A DNA stretch of 64,000 bases from DASRYH01 sp035687245 (GTDB lineage: Bacteria > Actinomycetota > Coriobacteriia > Anaerosomatales > PHET01). Under the pieces are notes generated by a model. It searched no databases, was not told the origin of the DNA, and worked only from the letters and a program-made list of their open reading frames with translations. The position numbers were made by a program, and so were the translations under genes. Where the stretch lies: contig DASRYH010000008.1 in NCBI GenBank assembly GCA_035687245.1, positions 193,431 through 257,430 on the forward strand, read 5' to 3'. Each line of letters begins with the position of its first letter. The first letter of the stretch is position 1. Below are positions 8,250-17,269 of this stretch, one piece after another.

Positions 8250-8386
8250 CTTACCCGGAGCGTAAGGTTGATGGCGCCGCCGTAGGTGGCGGACGCTGGC
8301 AGGTACCTTGCTTCTGAGAGCCAGTGTGCTACCGGATGTGACGGTGCAGCTACAAAAGCCCACCCGCAAGGCTACGAGCAGGCACA
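8250..8386 (+). promoter_or_regulatory. Hairpin-rich leader upstream of the VanW-family gene
   Basis: The 183-base gap before the VanW-type gene holds consecutive stems. CTTAC/GTAAG is at 8250-8266. CGCCGCC (8275-8281) pairs with GGTGGCG (8285-8291). ACGCTGGC (8293-8300) pairs with GCCAGTGT (8320-8327). A short ACCG/CGGT stem follows at 8331-8345. Such a run of stems suggests a cis-regulatory RNA. I could not match it to the c-di-AMP, cobalamin or TPP classes. Confidence 0.35.
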
Positions 8387-10303
8387 ATGCCTGAGATTCA
8401 GCGTGTCGCGGGACAAAATGGAGATCGAGTGGAAGAACGGCGAGAGCATAGGTCGCATCGCAGGCCGGTCGCGCGTCAAGCGGCGAGGTCGCATCGCCAC
8501 GCGCGCAAGCAGCGAGACTCGCTGCCGTGGATCATAGGCGCCGTGGCCGTCGTGGTCGTGCTCGTTCTCGCGATCGGTCTCGATCTGCTGCTCAGTTCCG
8601 GTCGGATTCACCCACGGGTGTCGATCGCCGGAGTCGATGTCGGCAGCATGAGCGCCGGTGGCGCGACGGCCACGCTGGACAAGGAGCTTGGTGCACGGAT
8701 CGCGAAGCCGGTGAAGGTGGTCTACGGAGACAGCTCGTGGGATGTCACCGCGAAGCAGATCGGACTGTCTTTCGACGACGCCGACCAGACGCGTCGGGCT
8801 ATGGAGGTCGGGCGTGCAGGCGGCTTCCTCAGCGCCGTGGGAGCTCGTATCGACGCGATCTTCACTGGAGTCGACCTAGCGCCAACGCCCGTCGTTGACG
8901 AAGAGAAGCTCAACGAGACCCTAGACGTGATAGCGGAGAGCACTGACGTGCCTGCCAAGAACGCCTCAGTGGTGATCGAGGGGACGACGCCGCAGGTCGT
9001 AGAAGGCAAAGACGGCCACATGATGCGTCGCGACGTCATCAGGTCACGGCTGCTGGCAGCGTTCTGGTCCACGGGTAACCGTGTCGTGAAGGCTCCCGTG
9101 GTAGTGGATCGCATGCACGTCGACGCGGCTGAAGCTGGGCGGGCCGCCAAGGTGGCCGAAGGGATGCTGGACTCGGCGGTCACCATCACTTTCGACGAGA
9201 AGAGCTGGAAGTTCCCGCCTGCTGATATCGCCAAGTGGATCGACATCGCACCTTCACAGGAGGACAGCAAGACCCCGTCTGCCGAGTCCACCCTCACGGT
9301 TGTTGTCTCTCCCGAACTTGCCGAAGAACCGATTCTCAAGAAGCTGGGCTCAGACGTCGGCCGTCCCGCGAAGAATGCGCGCTTCAAGACCGCGCACGGC
9401 AGCGTGACGATCATTCCGTCGGAGGAAGGCATCGGACCGGATATCGCGAGCCTGTCCGACAACATGACTCGCGAACTCAAGAAGGGTGGGGGAGAACACT
9501 CGGTTGCGCTGCGCACTACTCGCGTACAACCGAAGATCACCACCGAGAAGGCTCGAGGCATGGGCGTTACCCAGCGCATCTCGACCTTCAGCACCACCTA
9601 CGAACCGAGCAACCGCCCCAGGGTCAACAACATCCATCTGCTCGGGAACGCCCTCGACGGCACGCTGATCAAGCCGGGAGGCACCTTCTCGTTCAACGGT
9701 GCGGCTGGCCAGCGAACTGCTGCCAAGGGCTATCAGGAGGCTAATGCGATCGTCAAGGGCCGCTTGGTGCCTCAGCTTGGGGGCGGCGTGTGTCAGGTCG
9801 GTACTACCGTATTCAACGCGGTGTTCCTCTCGGGCCTTCCGGTCGTCGAGCGGCACAACCACTCTTTCTACATCTCGCACTACCCCGATGGGCGCGACGC
9901 GACGGTCTCATGGGGTGGTCCGGACCTGAAGTTCAAGAACGAGACCGACCACTGGGTGCTCGTCTCGGTCTCCTACACCAGCTCGTCGATCACGGTCTCC
10001 TTGTATGGAACCGACCCCGGCTACGACGTCACGGCCGAGAAGGGCAAGTGGACCAACATCCGCGAGGCTGGGACCGAGGAGATCAAGGACCCCAAGCTCG
10101 AAAAGGGCAGCAAGGTGGTTGAGGAGCAAGGCGTATCAGGCCGCAGTATTGTGGTAAAGCGCATCGTGGAGAAAGACGGTAAGGTGGTGCGTACTGACTC
10201 GTTCTTCTCGAACTACCGGCCCAAGGCGCAGATTGTGCGCGTGGGAACCAAGAAGGTCGAGCAGCCTGAGACAGATACGACGACTTCGACAACGACGCCT
10301 TAA
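8387..10303 (+). CDS. VanW-family cell-wall protein with PG-binding and G5 domains
   Basis: The protein has 638 residues. A basic cytosolic N-terminus is followed by one transmembrane helix near residues 48-70. Two peptidoglycan-binding-4-like repeats cover about 75-385 and a VanW domain about 390-560, with its FSFN and GGGVCQV motifs. A G5-like domain (EEIKDPKLEKGSKVV) closes the chain. The topology is a membrane-anchored extracellular protein that binds or modifies peptidoglycan; the exact chemistry of VanW is not known. GTG at 8429 has a better ribosome site (GGAG five bases upstream) than ATG 8387, so the true start may be 14 codons later. A hairpin-rich leader precedes the gene. Confidence 0.85.
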   Translation: MPEIQRVAGQNGDRVEERREHRSHRRPVARQAARSHRHARKQRDSLPWIIGAVAVVVVLVLAIGLDLLLSSGRIHPRVSIAGVDVGSMSAGGATATLDKELGARIAKPVKVVYGDSSWDVTAKQIGLSFDDADQTRRAMEVGRAGGFLSAVGARIDAIFTGVDLAPTPVVDEEKLNETLDVIAESTDVPAKNASVVIEGTTPQVVEGKDGHMMRRDVIRSRLLAAFWSTGNRVVKAPVVVDRMHVDAAEAGRAAKVAEGMLDSAVTITFDEKSWKFPPADIAKWIDIAPSQEDSKTPSAESTLTVVVSPELAEEPILKKLGSDVGRPAKNARFKTAHGSVTIIPSEEGIGPDIASLSDNMTRELKKGGGEHSVALRTTRVQPKITTEKARGMGVTQRISTFSTTYEPSNRPRVNNIHLLGNALDGTLIKPGGTFSFNGAAGQRTAAKGYQEANAIVKGRLVPQLGGGVCQVGTTVFNAVFLSGLPVVERHNHSFYISHYPDGRDATVSWGGPDLKFKNETDHWVLVSVSYTSSSITVSLYGTDPGYDVTAEKGKWTNIREAGTEEIKDPKLEKGSKVVEEQGVSGRSIVVKRIVEKDGKVVRTDSFFSNYRPKAQIVRVGTKKVEQPETDTTTSTTTP

Positions 10304-10334
10304 GGGCCCCGTTTCGGCAAGCCGCCGAGGGCCC
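10304..10334 (+). terminator. Nested hairpin after the VanW-family gene
   Basis: GGGCCC at 10304-10309 pairs with GGGCCC at 10329-10334 around an inner CGGC-aa-GCCG stem (10315-10324), starting right at the stop codon. No U-tract follows, so it may be an mRNA-end stabiliser or a weak terminator. Confidence 0.4.
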
Positions 10335-10360
10335 GTGGGCGCACCGTGAGAGGAGGGGCG

Positions 10361-11665
10361 GTGTTCCAGCCGGAGCTTGAGGCGATGCCTCGTGAACAGC
10401 TGGAGGCGCTGCAGCTCGAGAGGTTGCAGTCCCTGCTGGTTCGCGTCTACGAGAACGTCGAGACCTACCGACGCAAGTTCGACGACGCGGGGTTCGACCC
10501 GCGCTCGGTGAACTCGCTTCAGGACTTGGCCAGCGTCCCGTTCACGGTCAAAGACGACCTTCGCGCCGCGTATCCGTACGGCATGTTTGCGGTGCCGCTA
10601 CGCGAGATCGTTCGTGTGCACTCGTCCAGTGGCACCACGGGCCAGGTGAGCGTTGTCGGCTACACGCAAGGCGATCTCGACCGGTGGGCCGATCTGATGG
10701 CGCGCACCTTCGCTGCGGCCGGGGCCACGAACGACGACATCGTTCAGGTCACCTACGGATACGGCTTGTTCACAGGTGGTTTGGGCGCGCACTACGGCTC
10801 TGAGCGCCTCGGTGCTGTGACGATTCCGGTCTCCGGCGGCAATACCAAGCGCCAGGTGCAGATCCTACGCGACTTCAACGTCACCGTTCTGGCCTGCACG
10901 CCAAGCTATGCACAACTCATTGGTGAGACCGCCCGTGACATGGGTATCGACCCCCACGACCTACCTCTTCGCATAGGCGTCTTCGGCGCCGAACCGTGGA
11001 GCGAGTCCATGCGCACGCAACTCGAGGCTGATCTCGGGATCCGCGCAATCGACATCTACGGCCTGTCAGAGGTCATGGGGCCGGGCGTCGCCACAGAGTG
11101 CGAGTGTCAGCACGGCCTCCATGTCTTCGAGGACCACTTCATCGTCGAGATCATCGATCAGGAGACGCTCCAGCCGGTACCCGACGGCGAGATGGGCGAG
11201 GTCGTCTTCACGACGCTCACCAAGGAGGGTATCCCCGTAATCCGCTACCGGACACGCGACATCAGCCGGATCATTCCGGAGCGGTGCGAGTGCGGAAGGA
11301 CCTTCCGCCGCATCGAGCGCGTGACCGGCCGCAGCGACGACATGCTCATCATCCGCGGTGTGAACGTCTACCCGAGCCAGATCGAACAGGTGCTTCTGGG
11401 CATCCCGAACGTGGCTCCGCACTACCAGGTCGTGCTCACCAAGCGCGGCTCGATGGACTCAGTCGAGGTACACGTCGAGGTCGCTCCTGACGTGGCATTT
11501 GACGAGGTGCGCGAGCTCGAGGCGCTGCAGAAGCGTGTGAAGGCGGAGATCGAGTCCGCACTCGCCGTTTCCATAGCCGTCAAGCTCGTAGAGCCGAAGT
11601 CGATCGCGCGCAGTGAAGGCAAGGCTAAACGAGTAGTGGATCTGCGAGCCGAAGGGGAGGCCTAG
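10361..11665 (+). CDS. paaK: Phenylacetate-CoA ligase (AMP-forming), copy 1
   Basis: This 434-residue adenylate-forming enzyme carries the AMP-binding SSSGTTG loop near residue 91, YGLSE in the middle and the C-terminal MLIIRGVNVYPSQ hinge typical of PaaK. It activates phenylacetate or another arylacetate (or runs in reverse) through an acyl-AMP. The start is GTG 10361, six bases after AGGAGGGG; the GTG at 10346 lies ahead of that site. It is followed after two bases by an ACT-domain gene. The same paaK/ACT association recurs in the ior-liv operon at 26.7-34.3 kb, whose PaaK is a clear paralog. Confidence 0.9.
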   Translation: MFQPELEAMPREQLEALQLERLQSLLVRVYENVETYRRKFDDAGFDPRSVNSLQDLASVPFTVKDDLRAAYPYGMFAVPLREIVRVHSSSGTTGQVSVVGYTQGDLDRWADLMARTFAAAGATNDDIVQVTYGYGLFTGGLGAHYGSERLGAVTIPVSGGNTKRQVQILRDFNVTVLACTPSYAQLIGETARDMGIDPHDLPLRIGVFGAEPWSESMRTQLEADLGIRAIDIYGLSEVMGPGVATECECQHGLHVFEDHFIVEIIDQETLQPVPDGEMGEVVFTTLTKEGIPVIRYRTRDISRIIPERCECGRTFRRIERVTGRSDDMLIIRGVNVYPSQIEQVLLGIPNVAPHYQVVLTKRGSMDSVEVHVEVAPDVAFDEVRELEALQKRVKAEIESALAVSIAVKLVEPKSIARSEGKAKRVVDLRAEGEA

Positions 11666-11667
11666 CC

Positions 11668-12102
11668 GTGATCCAGCAGCTGAGCGTGTTCCTTGAGAAC
11701 AAGTCCGGCCGTCTCGCCGAGATGACGCGTGTTCTCGGCGATGCGAGCGTCAACATGCACGCCCTCATGGTTGCTGACACCACCGAGTTCGGTGTGATCC
11801 GCATTATCTGCGACAACCCCGTTAGGGCCAAGGCGGTGCTTGAAGAGGCCGGATTCGGCGTGTCGGTCACTCTGGTGACGGCGGTCGAGATACCTGACCG
11901 CCCAGGTGGGCTTGCAGACGTGCTGGAGGCACTGGACGCGGCGGGCGTGAACGTCGAGTACGCCTACTGCTTCGTCGAGCCTTCCGGTGATGCAGCTGTC
12001 GACGTGTTCAAAGTCGACACGGAGGGTGCGGAGACCGCACTTCGCAACGCCGGGTTCAAGGTGATGTCCGACGACGAGCTGTACGCGCCGGACGGCTCCT
12101 GA
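11668..12102 (+). CDS. Tandem ACT-domain protein, copy 1
   Basis: This 144-residue protein consists of two ACT domains in tandem; each half has the beta-alpha-beta start (QLSVFLENKSGRL and, in the second, PDRPGGLADVL). ACT domains bind amino acids and usually regulate an enzyme. Its placement just after paaK, repeated at the second paaK locus by a clear paralog, suggests that it senses an aromatic or branched-chain amino acid and tunes that pathway; this is an inference. The start is GTG with GGGGAGG upstream. Its last 139 bases are overlapped antisense by the degenerate GGDEF gene. Confidence 0.85.
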   Translation: MIQQLSVFLENKSGRLAEMTRVLGDASVNMHALMVADTTEFGVIRIICDNPVRAKAVLEEAGFGVSVTLVTAVEIPDRPGGLADVLEALDAAGVNVEYAYCFVEPSGDAAVDVFKVDTEGAETALRNAGFKVMSDDELYAPDGS

Positions 12103-12896
12103 TCCTCGTCGGTCGCTGAAGATATCGATTCGAGCAGAGCCGTGATCGCATCGCGGTCACTAGGCAGTGCGAGAAGTCGTGCCGTGACGCCCTCAATGTG
12201 TGAGGAGCCAAGCACCGCCAAGACGTCGTCGCGGATGCGGTCGCGCGCCACCGAGCCGCCTTCGGCGTCCGTATGGGGCATCAAGATGACGAAGCGCCCG
12301 TCGGTGAGCCGTGCCACTTCGTCCATCATGCGTACGTCTGAGCGGATCACACCTGCGATAGCACGCACGAGACCGCGCTGCCGCACAGGCTTCATGGTCC
12401 CGAATACCCGCGGTGAGAGGGCCATGATGATGACCGCGATCGGGTCGCCGTAGCGTTCGTGACGTGCCACGGCCATCGAGATCGTGGTGTGGATGTACTC
12501 CTGATTGAAGACGCGGCTCCAGTCGTCTAACGCGCTGCCCGGGCCCAACTTGGTCAGCCCGTAACGGAACCGCGTAACCAGCTCGCCACCGACGATGCCT
12601 ACCAGTCCGAAGGCGACCAGTCGCAGCACCAGGACGGGTATGTGCGTGGGGCCGGCGGTCGTGTCGGGCGCGCTCGCAATCACAACGAGGGAGTAGGCAA
12701 CTGAGGCGAGCATGGCGGCTGTGGCTCCACCGCGACGGCCAAGCCGCACGGCCGCATACAGCACGACAAACAAGAGGCCCTGGGCCACGACCTCAACATA
12801 GTCGGCCCCACCGGCTGCTATCGAGATGGCCATGCTGCATAGGATCGCAGCTCCGCCTGCCAGAAGTACGATCTGCTCGAATCGCGTGAATCTCAT
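11964..12896 (-). CDS. Membrane protein with degenerate GGDEF-like domain
   Basis: The protein has 310 residues. Four or five hydrophobic segments fill roughly residues 1-110, followed by a domain with the spacing of a diguanylate cyclase: an ARHERYGDPIAVIIM start, then VARLTDGRFVILMPHTD where an active enzyme would have the GG(D/E)EF loop. The loop reads LTDGRF, so catalysis is unlikely and a sensory or scaffold role is more probable. The last 45 residues are Ser/Thr/Ala-rich and are encoded antisense to the ACT gene. The ATG at 12896 has GGAGG upstream. The GGDEF assignment rests on pattern only. Confidence 0.6.
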   Translation of the reverse strand: MRFTRFEQIVLLAGGAAILCSMAISIAAGGADYVEVVAQGLLFVVLYAAVRLGRRGGATAAMLASVAYSLVVIASAPDTTAGPTHIPVLVLRLVAFGLVGIVGGELVTRFRYGLTKLGPGSALDDWSRVFNQEYIHTTISMAVARHERYGDPIAVIIMALSPRVFGTMKPVRQRGLVRAIAGVIRSDVRMMDEVARLTDGRFVILMPHTDAEGGSVARDRIRDDVLAVLGSSHIEGVTARLLALPSDRDAITALLESISSATDEDQEPSGAYSSSSDITLNPALRSAVSAPSVSTLNTSTAASPEGSTKQ

Positions 12897-12936
12897 AAGT
12901 CCTCCACTCCCGGCCACCCTCGCGGGCGCCGGGAAC

Positions 12937-12964
12937 GTGGCATACTGCTCTGCGGCAGTGCCAC
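12937..12964. promoter_or_regulatory. Inverted repeat between divergent genes
   Basis: In the 220-bp gap between the GGDEF-like gene and the DD-carboxypeptidase gene, GTGGC-ACTGC (12937-12948) pairs with GCAGT-GCCAC (12955-12964), ten base pairs with a two-base bulge. It could be an operator or a small hairpin. I found no convincing -35/-10 pair in this gap. Confidence 0.3.
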
Positions 12965-13116
12965 ACCCTCATCCAATGCCAAGGAACGGCATCCAAGACT
13001 CGATGATCACTGTACTCAATGTTCTTCGCCGAATGGGCCTTGTAGGCTCGTCGTCGGTGCCAGCGCGCGCGGCCACGCCGCGTCGTGCCTCCTCTACGCA
13101 CCATCTGTATATCGGC

Positions 13117-14400
13117 ATGGCGCACGCGACCTATAAGCGCGCTTCATCGGTCGTGCTCTTGGCTCTGTCGCTCGTCCTGATCGGCACTCCCGCGGCAGCG
13201 TTCGCGCGAGCCGGCGACAAGGTTGACGGACGCTCACCATCGGCCCTCGGGGTATCGAGCGAAACCATGCCCGATGTGACGATGGCCGCGGGTGAGTTGG
13301 TCGCCGCAGACGGACGTGTCTTGTGGTCGCGAAAGGCAGATACGCGCCGTGCTATGGCGAGCCTGACCAAGATCATGACGGCCGTAGTGGCTATGGAGAA
13401 CTCGACGCCCAACGAGCTGGTGAAGGTTCCGGCCGAAGCGAGCCGGGTCGGCGAGTCTACCTCGTTTCTCGTGCCCGGAGACACGATCGAAATGGACGAG
13501 CTGCTCGAAGGGCTGCTCGTCAAGTCGGGAAACGACTCCGCGGTCACAATCGCCGACCATGTGGCGGGCAACGAGACGGCCTTCGTAGCGATGATGAACA
13601 AGCGGGCGAAGGAGCTCGGTCTCACACACACGCACTTCGCGAACGCCCACGGGCTGGATGCCCCCGGTCACTACACCACCGCTAACGACTTGGGCACACT
13701 CGCGCGCTTCGCGATGACCAAACCCGAGTTCCGCCGAATAGTTGGGGAGCGCACCGCGGTTGTCAGAAGCAAGCAGCACTCCCACAAAGTCGAGAGCACC
13801 AACCTCATGATTCACGCCTACAACGGTGCGACTGGGGTGAAGACCGGCTACACCAGCGACGCAGGTCGTTGTCTTGTCGCTTCGGCAACGCGCAACGGAA
13901 TCGAGCTCTACGCTGTCGTGCTTGGCACCCGTTCGGAGATCCGGCGGTTCGCCGAGGCACGCGACCTGCTGGACTGGGGCTTTGCCCACTACAGGCCGCA
14001 GAGTCTGGCCTCGAAGGGTACAGTTCTGGGGGAGTCAGTGGTCTTGGACTACCTCGATCAGACAGTGAATGGTCAGGTCTCCCAGGACGCCACGCTGGCC
14101 GTCTTTGACCTGGCAGGACCAATGGAGCGACGCGTCTCGATGGCGGAGCAGAAGGCCCCTGTGAAGAGGGGCCAGCGCATCGGCGTCGCCACCTTCACGC
14201 AGGCCGGCGACGTAGTAGCGACGGTGCCGCTTCGTGCGACGATTGATGTGAAGAGGCCGAACATCTTCGCGCGGGCGTGGATCGGGACCGTGCGCGTGTG
14301 GCGACGCATATTCGGCGGGCAACTACACGCGGCCGCGGCCGCGGTGACCAACATGAGAAGCGCAGCGTCTCAACAAGAGATGGGAGCACACAGGGCATGA
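13117..14400 (+). CDS. dacF: D-alanyl-D-alanine carboxypeptidase (DacF/PBP5 family)
   Basis: This exported penicillin-binding protein of 427 residues removes the terminal D-Ala of peptidoglycan stem peptides. Active-site motifs are S82-L-T-K85 (SXXK), S137-G-N139 (SXN) and K242-T-G. A signal peptide with a basic YKR start, a hydrophobic core and an AFA cleavage region occupies residues 1-30. A PBP5-type C-terminal beta domain follows, then a basic amphipathic tail (VRVWRRIFGG) for membrane attachment. I chose ATG 13117 because it begins the signal peptide, although its ribosome site is poor. The stop overlaps the gcvT start (ATGA). Confidence 0.88.
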   Translation: MAHATYKRASSVVLLALSLVLIGTPAAAFARAGDKVDGRSPSALGVSSETMPDVTMAAGELVAADGRVLWSRKADTRRAMASLTKIMTAVVAMENSTPNELVKVPAEASRVGESTSFLVPGDTIEMDELLEGLLVKSGNDSAVTIADHVAGNETAFVAMMNKRAKELGLTHTHFANAHGLDAPGHYTTANDLGTLARFAMTKPEFRRIVGERTAVVRSKQHSHKVESTNLMIHAYNGATGVKTGYTSDAGRCLVASATRNGIELYAVVLGTRSEIRRFAEARDLLDWGFAHYRPQSLASKGTVLGESVVLDYLDQTVNGQVSQDATLAVFDLAGPMERRVSMAEQKAPVKRGQRIGVATFTQAGDVVATVPLRATIDVKRPNIFARAWIGTVRVWRRIFGGQLHAAAAAVTNMRSAASQQEMGAHRA

Positions 14401-15500
14401 GTGACGAGAAGCTGTTGAGAACCCCCTTGCACGAGGAGCATCTGGCTCTGGGCGCGCGGATGGTGCCGTTCGCCGGGTGGGAGATGCCCGTTCAGTACGC
14501 CGGCATCCTTGAAGAGCACCGCGCGGTGCGTTCGTCCTGTGGCATCTTTGACGTCTGCCACATGGCGGAGTTCAGGGTCTTCGGCTTTGGCGCCTTCGAC
14601 TTCCTCCAGCGCATGTTCACCAACGACCTGTCGCGCATCGCTGAGCTCGGTCAAGCGCAGTACACGCTGATGCTTGACGAAGACGGCGGCATCATCGACG
14701 ACCTGATCGTCTACCACACTGGCGATCTCGAGTATCTGATCATCGCGAACGCCTCCAACCACGCCGCCGACTTTGGTTGGCTCAAGCAGCACGCGCCTGA
14801 GGACCTCGAGCTGGTTGACGAGTCCGATCGCACCGCGCTCATCGCCGTGCAGGGCCCTGAGGCGCTCAGGATCATGGGCGAGCTGTGCGGCGCGGACTGG
14901 GAGGCTCCCGCGCGATTCACTGTACGCGAGGCCTCAATCGACGGCTCGGTTCCGGCACTGATTGCTCGCACCGGCTACACCGGTGAGGATGGCGTAGAGA
15001 TAGTATGTCGCGCCGGGGACGCTGCGGCTGTGTGGCGCGTGCTGCTCTCGTTTGCGGAGGTCACACCCTGCGGACTTGGTGCGCGCGATACTCTGCGTCT
15101 CGAGATGGGCTACCACCTCTACGGCAACGACATGGATCGCAACGTCGACCCGATCTCAGCTGGGCTCGGATGGGTCTGCCCCAAGGCAAAGTCGGGCTAC
15201 ACCGGGGCCGAGACGGTGGCGCGCGTGCGCGAGGCAGGGCCAACGCGTAAGCTCAGCTACCTGCGCGTCGAGGGCGCCATTCCCCGACCGGGTTTTCCCG
15301 TGTTGCGTGAGGGAGTTGAGGTGGGTAAGGTAGCGAGCGGTACCTTCTCGCCTTCGCTCGAGACGGGAATCGCAACCGCCTACCTTCCGGCCGAGTTGGC
15401 TGTCGAAGGGCAGACGGTGGAGATCTCCATCAGGAAGAAGACGGTCGATGCGACTGTCGTGAAGGCACCGTTCGTAACCAAGACATCGCTGAACGGCTAG
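14397..15500 (+). CDS. gcvT: Glycine cleavage system T protein (aminomethyltransferase)
   Basis: GcvT has 367 residues and transfers the methylene of the aminomethyl-lipoyl arm of GcvH to tetrahydrofolate, releasing ammonia. Family segments visible are MVPFAGWEMPVQY near residue 21, FDVCHM near 53, ARTGYTGEDG near residue 190 and the LGARDTLRLEMGY segment near 226. It begins inside the dacF stop and heads gcvT-gcvH-gcvPA-gcvPB-lipM. There is no leader in which a glycine riboswitch could sit between dacF and gcvT. Confidence 0.95.
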   Translation: MSDEKLLRTPLHEEHLALGARMVPFAGWEMPVQYAGILEEHRAVRSSCGIFDVCHMAEFRVFGFGAFDFLQRMFTNDLSRIAELGQAQYTLMLDEDGGIIDDLIVYHTGDLEYLIIANASNHAADFGWLKQHAPEDLELVDESDRTALIAVQGPEALRIMGELCGADWEAPARFTVREASIDGSVPALIARTGYTGEDGVEIVCRAGDAAAVWRVLLSFAEVTPCGLGARDTLRLEMGYHLYGNDMDRNVDPISAGLGWVCPKAKSGYTGAETVARVREAGPTRKLSYLRVEGAIPRPGFPVLREGVEVGKVASGTFSPSLETGIATAYLPAELAVEGQTVEISIRKKTVDATVVKAPFVTKTSLNG

Positions 15501-15544
15501 TTGCGGTCACTTTGAGTGACTGCACGGAGGGAGCGCGCGAGAGC

Positions 15545-15928
15545 ATGGCACATCCGAACGATCGCAAGTACTCGAACGAGCATGAGTGGGTCCTCGTCGA
15601 CGGTGACGTCGCGACCATCGGCATCACTTCGTTCGCTCAGGACCAGCTTGGCGAGGTCGTCTACGTTGACCTGCCCGATGCCGGCGACACCATTACGGCC
15701 GGCGACACTTTCGGTGAGATCGAGTCGGTCAAGTCGGTATCCGAGCTGTTCGCTCCGGTCACCGGTGAGATCCTCGAGGTCAACGACGGCTTGGCCGACA
15801 CGCCTGAGACGGTCAATAAGGACCCGCACGACGCGGGTTGGATGATCAAGGTCAAGCTCGACGACGCCTCCGAGTACGACGGCCTCATGTCGGCCGAGGA
15901 GTACGACGACTTCGTGACTCAGGGCTAG
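15545..15928 (+). CDS. gcvH: Glycine cleavage system H protein
   Basis: This lipoyl carrier of 127 residues shuttles the aminomethyl group between GcvP and GcvT. The lipoylated lysine is K63 in ESVKSVSE, inside the standard GEIESVKS turn. ATG 15545 has a GGAGGGAG site upstream and begins the typical short N-terminus; an in-frame start at 15512 would add 11 residues not seen in the family. The lipM gene needed to load octanoate on this protein is three genes downstream. Confidence 0.96.
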   Translation: MAHPNDRKYSNEHEWVLVDGDVATIGITSFAQDQLGEVVYVDLPDAGDTITAGDTFGEIESVKSVSELFAPVTGEILEVNDGLADTPETVNKDPHDAGWMIKVKLDDASEYDGLMSAEEYDDFVTQG

Positions 15929-15934
15929 CCGTTC

Positions 15935-17269
15935 ATGCGCTACATACCGATCACGTGCGAGCAGCGCGAAGCCATGCTTCGCGCTGTTGGCGTTGAGCAG
16001 GTCGATGACCTGTTCGCTGATGTGCCCGAAGCGGCGCGTCTGAACCGACCGCTGGACATCGAGCCGGGCATGAGCGAGATCGAGCTCGCCGGTCACCTTC
16101 GGCGTCTTTCGGCGGAGAATACCCCAGCCACCTGGCTCGTGAGCTTTGCTGGCGCAGGCATCTACGACCACTACATCCCGTCGGTCGTGGACCATGTACT
16201 GCGCAAGCCCGAGTTCTTCACGGCCTACACGCCCTATCAGCCCGAGGTCTCTCAGGGGACGCTGCAGGCGATCTTCGAGTACCAGACGATGATCTGCGAG
16301 CTCACGGGGATGGAGGTGGCTAACGCCTCCATGTACGACGGCGCCACCGCCTTCGTTGAGGCCGCGCTGATGGCGTGTCGCGTCACCAAACGTGGGCGTG
16401 TGCTCGTGGCCGGCAGCGTGCACCCAGAGTGGATCGAGACGCTCGACACCTACGCGGAGTCGGGCATGCTCGAGGTCGACGTTATCGACTTCGACGGCGG
16501 ACGTCTGGCGGCCGTTGATGTCGCCGCTGCACTCGATGACACAGTTGCGGCTGTACTCATCGCATCACCGAACTTCATCGGCGTGCTCGAAGACGTCGAA
16601 GGCATCATTGCTGCGGCTCACGAGGCCGGCGCGCTCGCGGTGGTCGCGGCGAACCCGATTCTGCTGGGCGTCATGACGCCTCCGGGCGAGATGGGCGCAG
16701 ATATCGTGGTGGGAGAGGGTCAGCCGCTGGGCAACGCCATGAGCCTTGGCGGCCCGGACTTGGGCTTCTTCGCCTGCCGCGAGAAGAACGTTCGGCAGAT
16801 GCCGGGCCGCGTGGTGGGGCAGACCGTCGACACCGATGGCGAGCGCGCCTTCGTGCTGACGCTCTCCACGCGCGAGCAGCACATCCGCCGAGAGAAGGCC
16901 ACGAGCAACATCTGCAGCAACCATGCGCTTAACGCACTGGCCGCAGCTGTCTACCTCTCTGCCGTGGGCAGCGAGGGCCTGGCCGGCATCGCGCGTGCGT
17001 GTGTCGCCAAGGCGCACTACCTGCGCGACCAGCTCATCGCTACCGGCAAGTTCAGCGCAGTCTGGGACGAAGCCTTCGGCTACGAGTTCGCCCTGGCCTA
17101 CGACGGCGACGCGATGGACCTGCACCACGACCTGCTGGAGAAGGGCTTCCTTGCGGGTGTGGTCCTCGAGACAGCCGAAGACGGGCCGGACCTGATGCTG
17201 TTTGCGGTGACCGAGAAGCGTACGCGCGCAGAGATCGACGCGTTCGTGAAGGAGGTGCAGGCCCTGTGA
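15935..17269 (+). CDS. gcvPA: Glycine dehydrogenase (decarboxylating) subunit 1
   Basis: The 444-residue N-terminal half of a split P-protein. The split gcvPA/gcvPB form is common in Gram-positive anaerobes and archaea, whereas many other bacteria carry one large gcvP. The YIPSVVDHV and YTPYQPEVSQGTLQ segments match subunit 1; the PLP lysine is in subunit 2. The two subunits together decarboxylate glycine and load the aminomethyl group on GcvH. Start ATG 15935 is six bases after the gcvH stop; its own stop overlaps the gcvPB start. Confidence 0.95.
   Translation: MRYIPITCEQREAMLRAVGVEQVDDLFADVPEAARLNRPLDIEPGMSEIELAGHLRRLSAENTPATWLVSFAGAGIYDHYIPSVVDHVLRKPEFFTAYTPYQPEVSQGTLQAIFEYQTMICELTGMEVANASMYDGATAFVEAALMACRVTKRGRVLVAGSVHPEWIETLDTYAESGMLEVDVIDFDGGRLAAVDVAAALDDTVAAVLIASPNFIGVLEDVEGIIAAAHEAGALAVVAANPILLGVMTPPGEMGADIVVGEGQPLGNAMSLGGPDLGFFACREKNVRQMPGRVVGQTVDTDGERAFVLTLSTREQHIRREKATSNICSNHALNALAAAVYLSAVGSEGLAGIARACVAKAHYLRDQLIATGKFSAVWDEAFGYEFALAYDGDAMDLHHDLLEKGFLAGVVLETAEDGPDLMLFAVTEKRTRAEIDAFVKEVQAL

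Noticed and set aside
14341..14400. Glycine riboswitch before gcvT
   Set aside because: gcvT starts within the dacF stop codon, so there is no leader to hold one.
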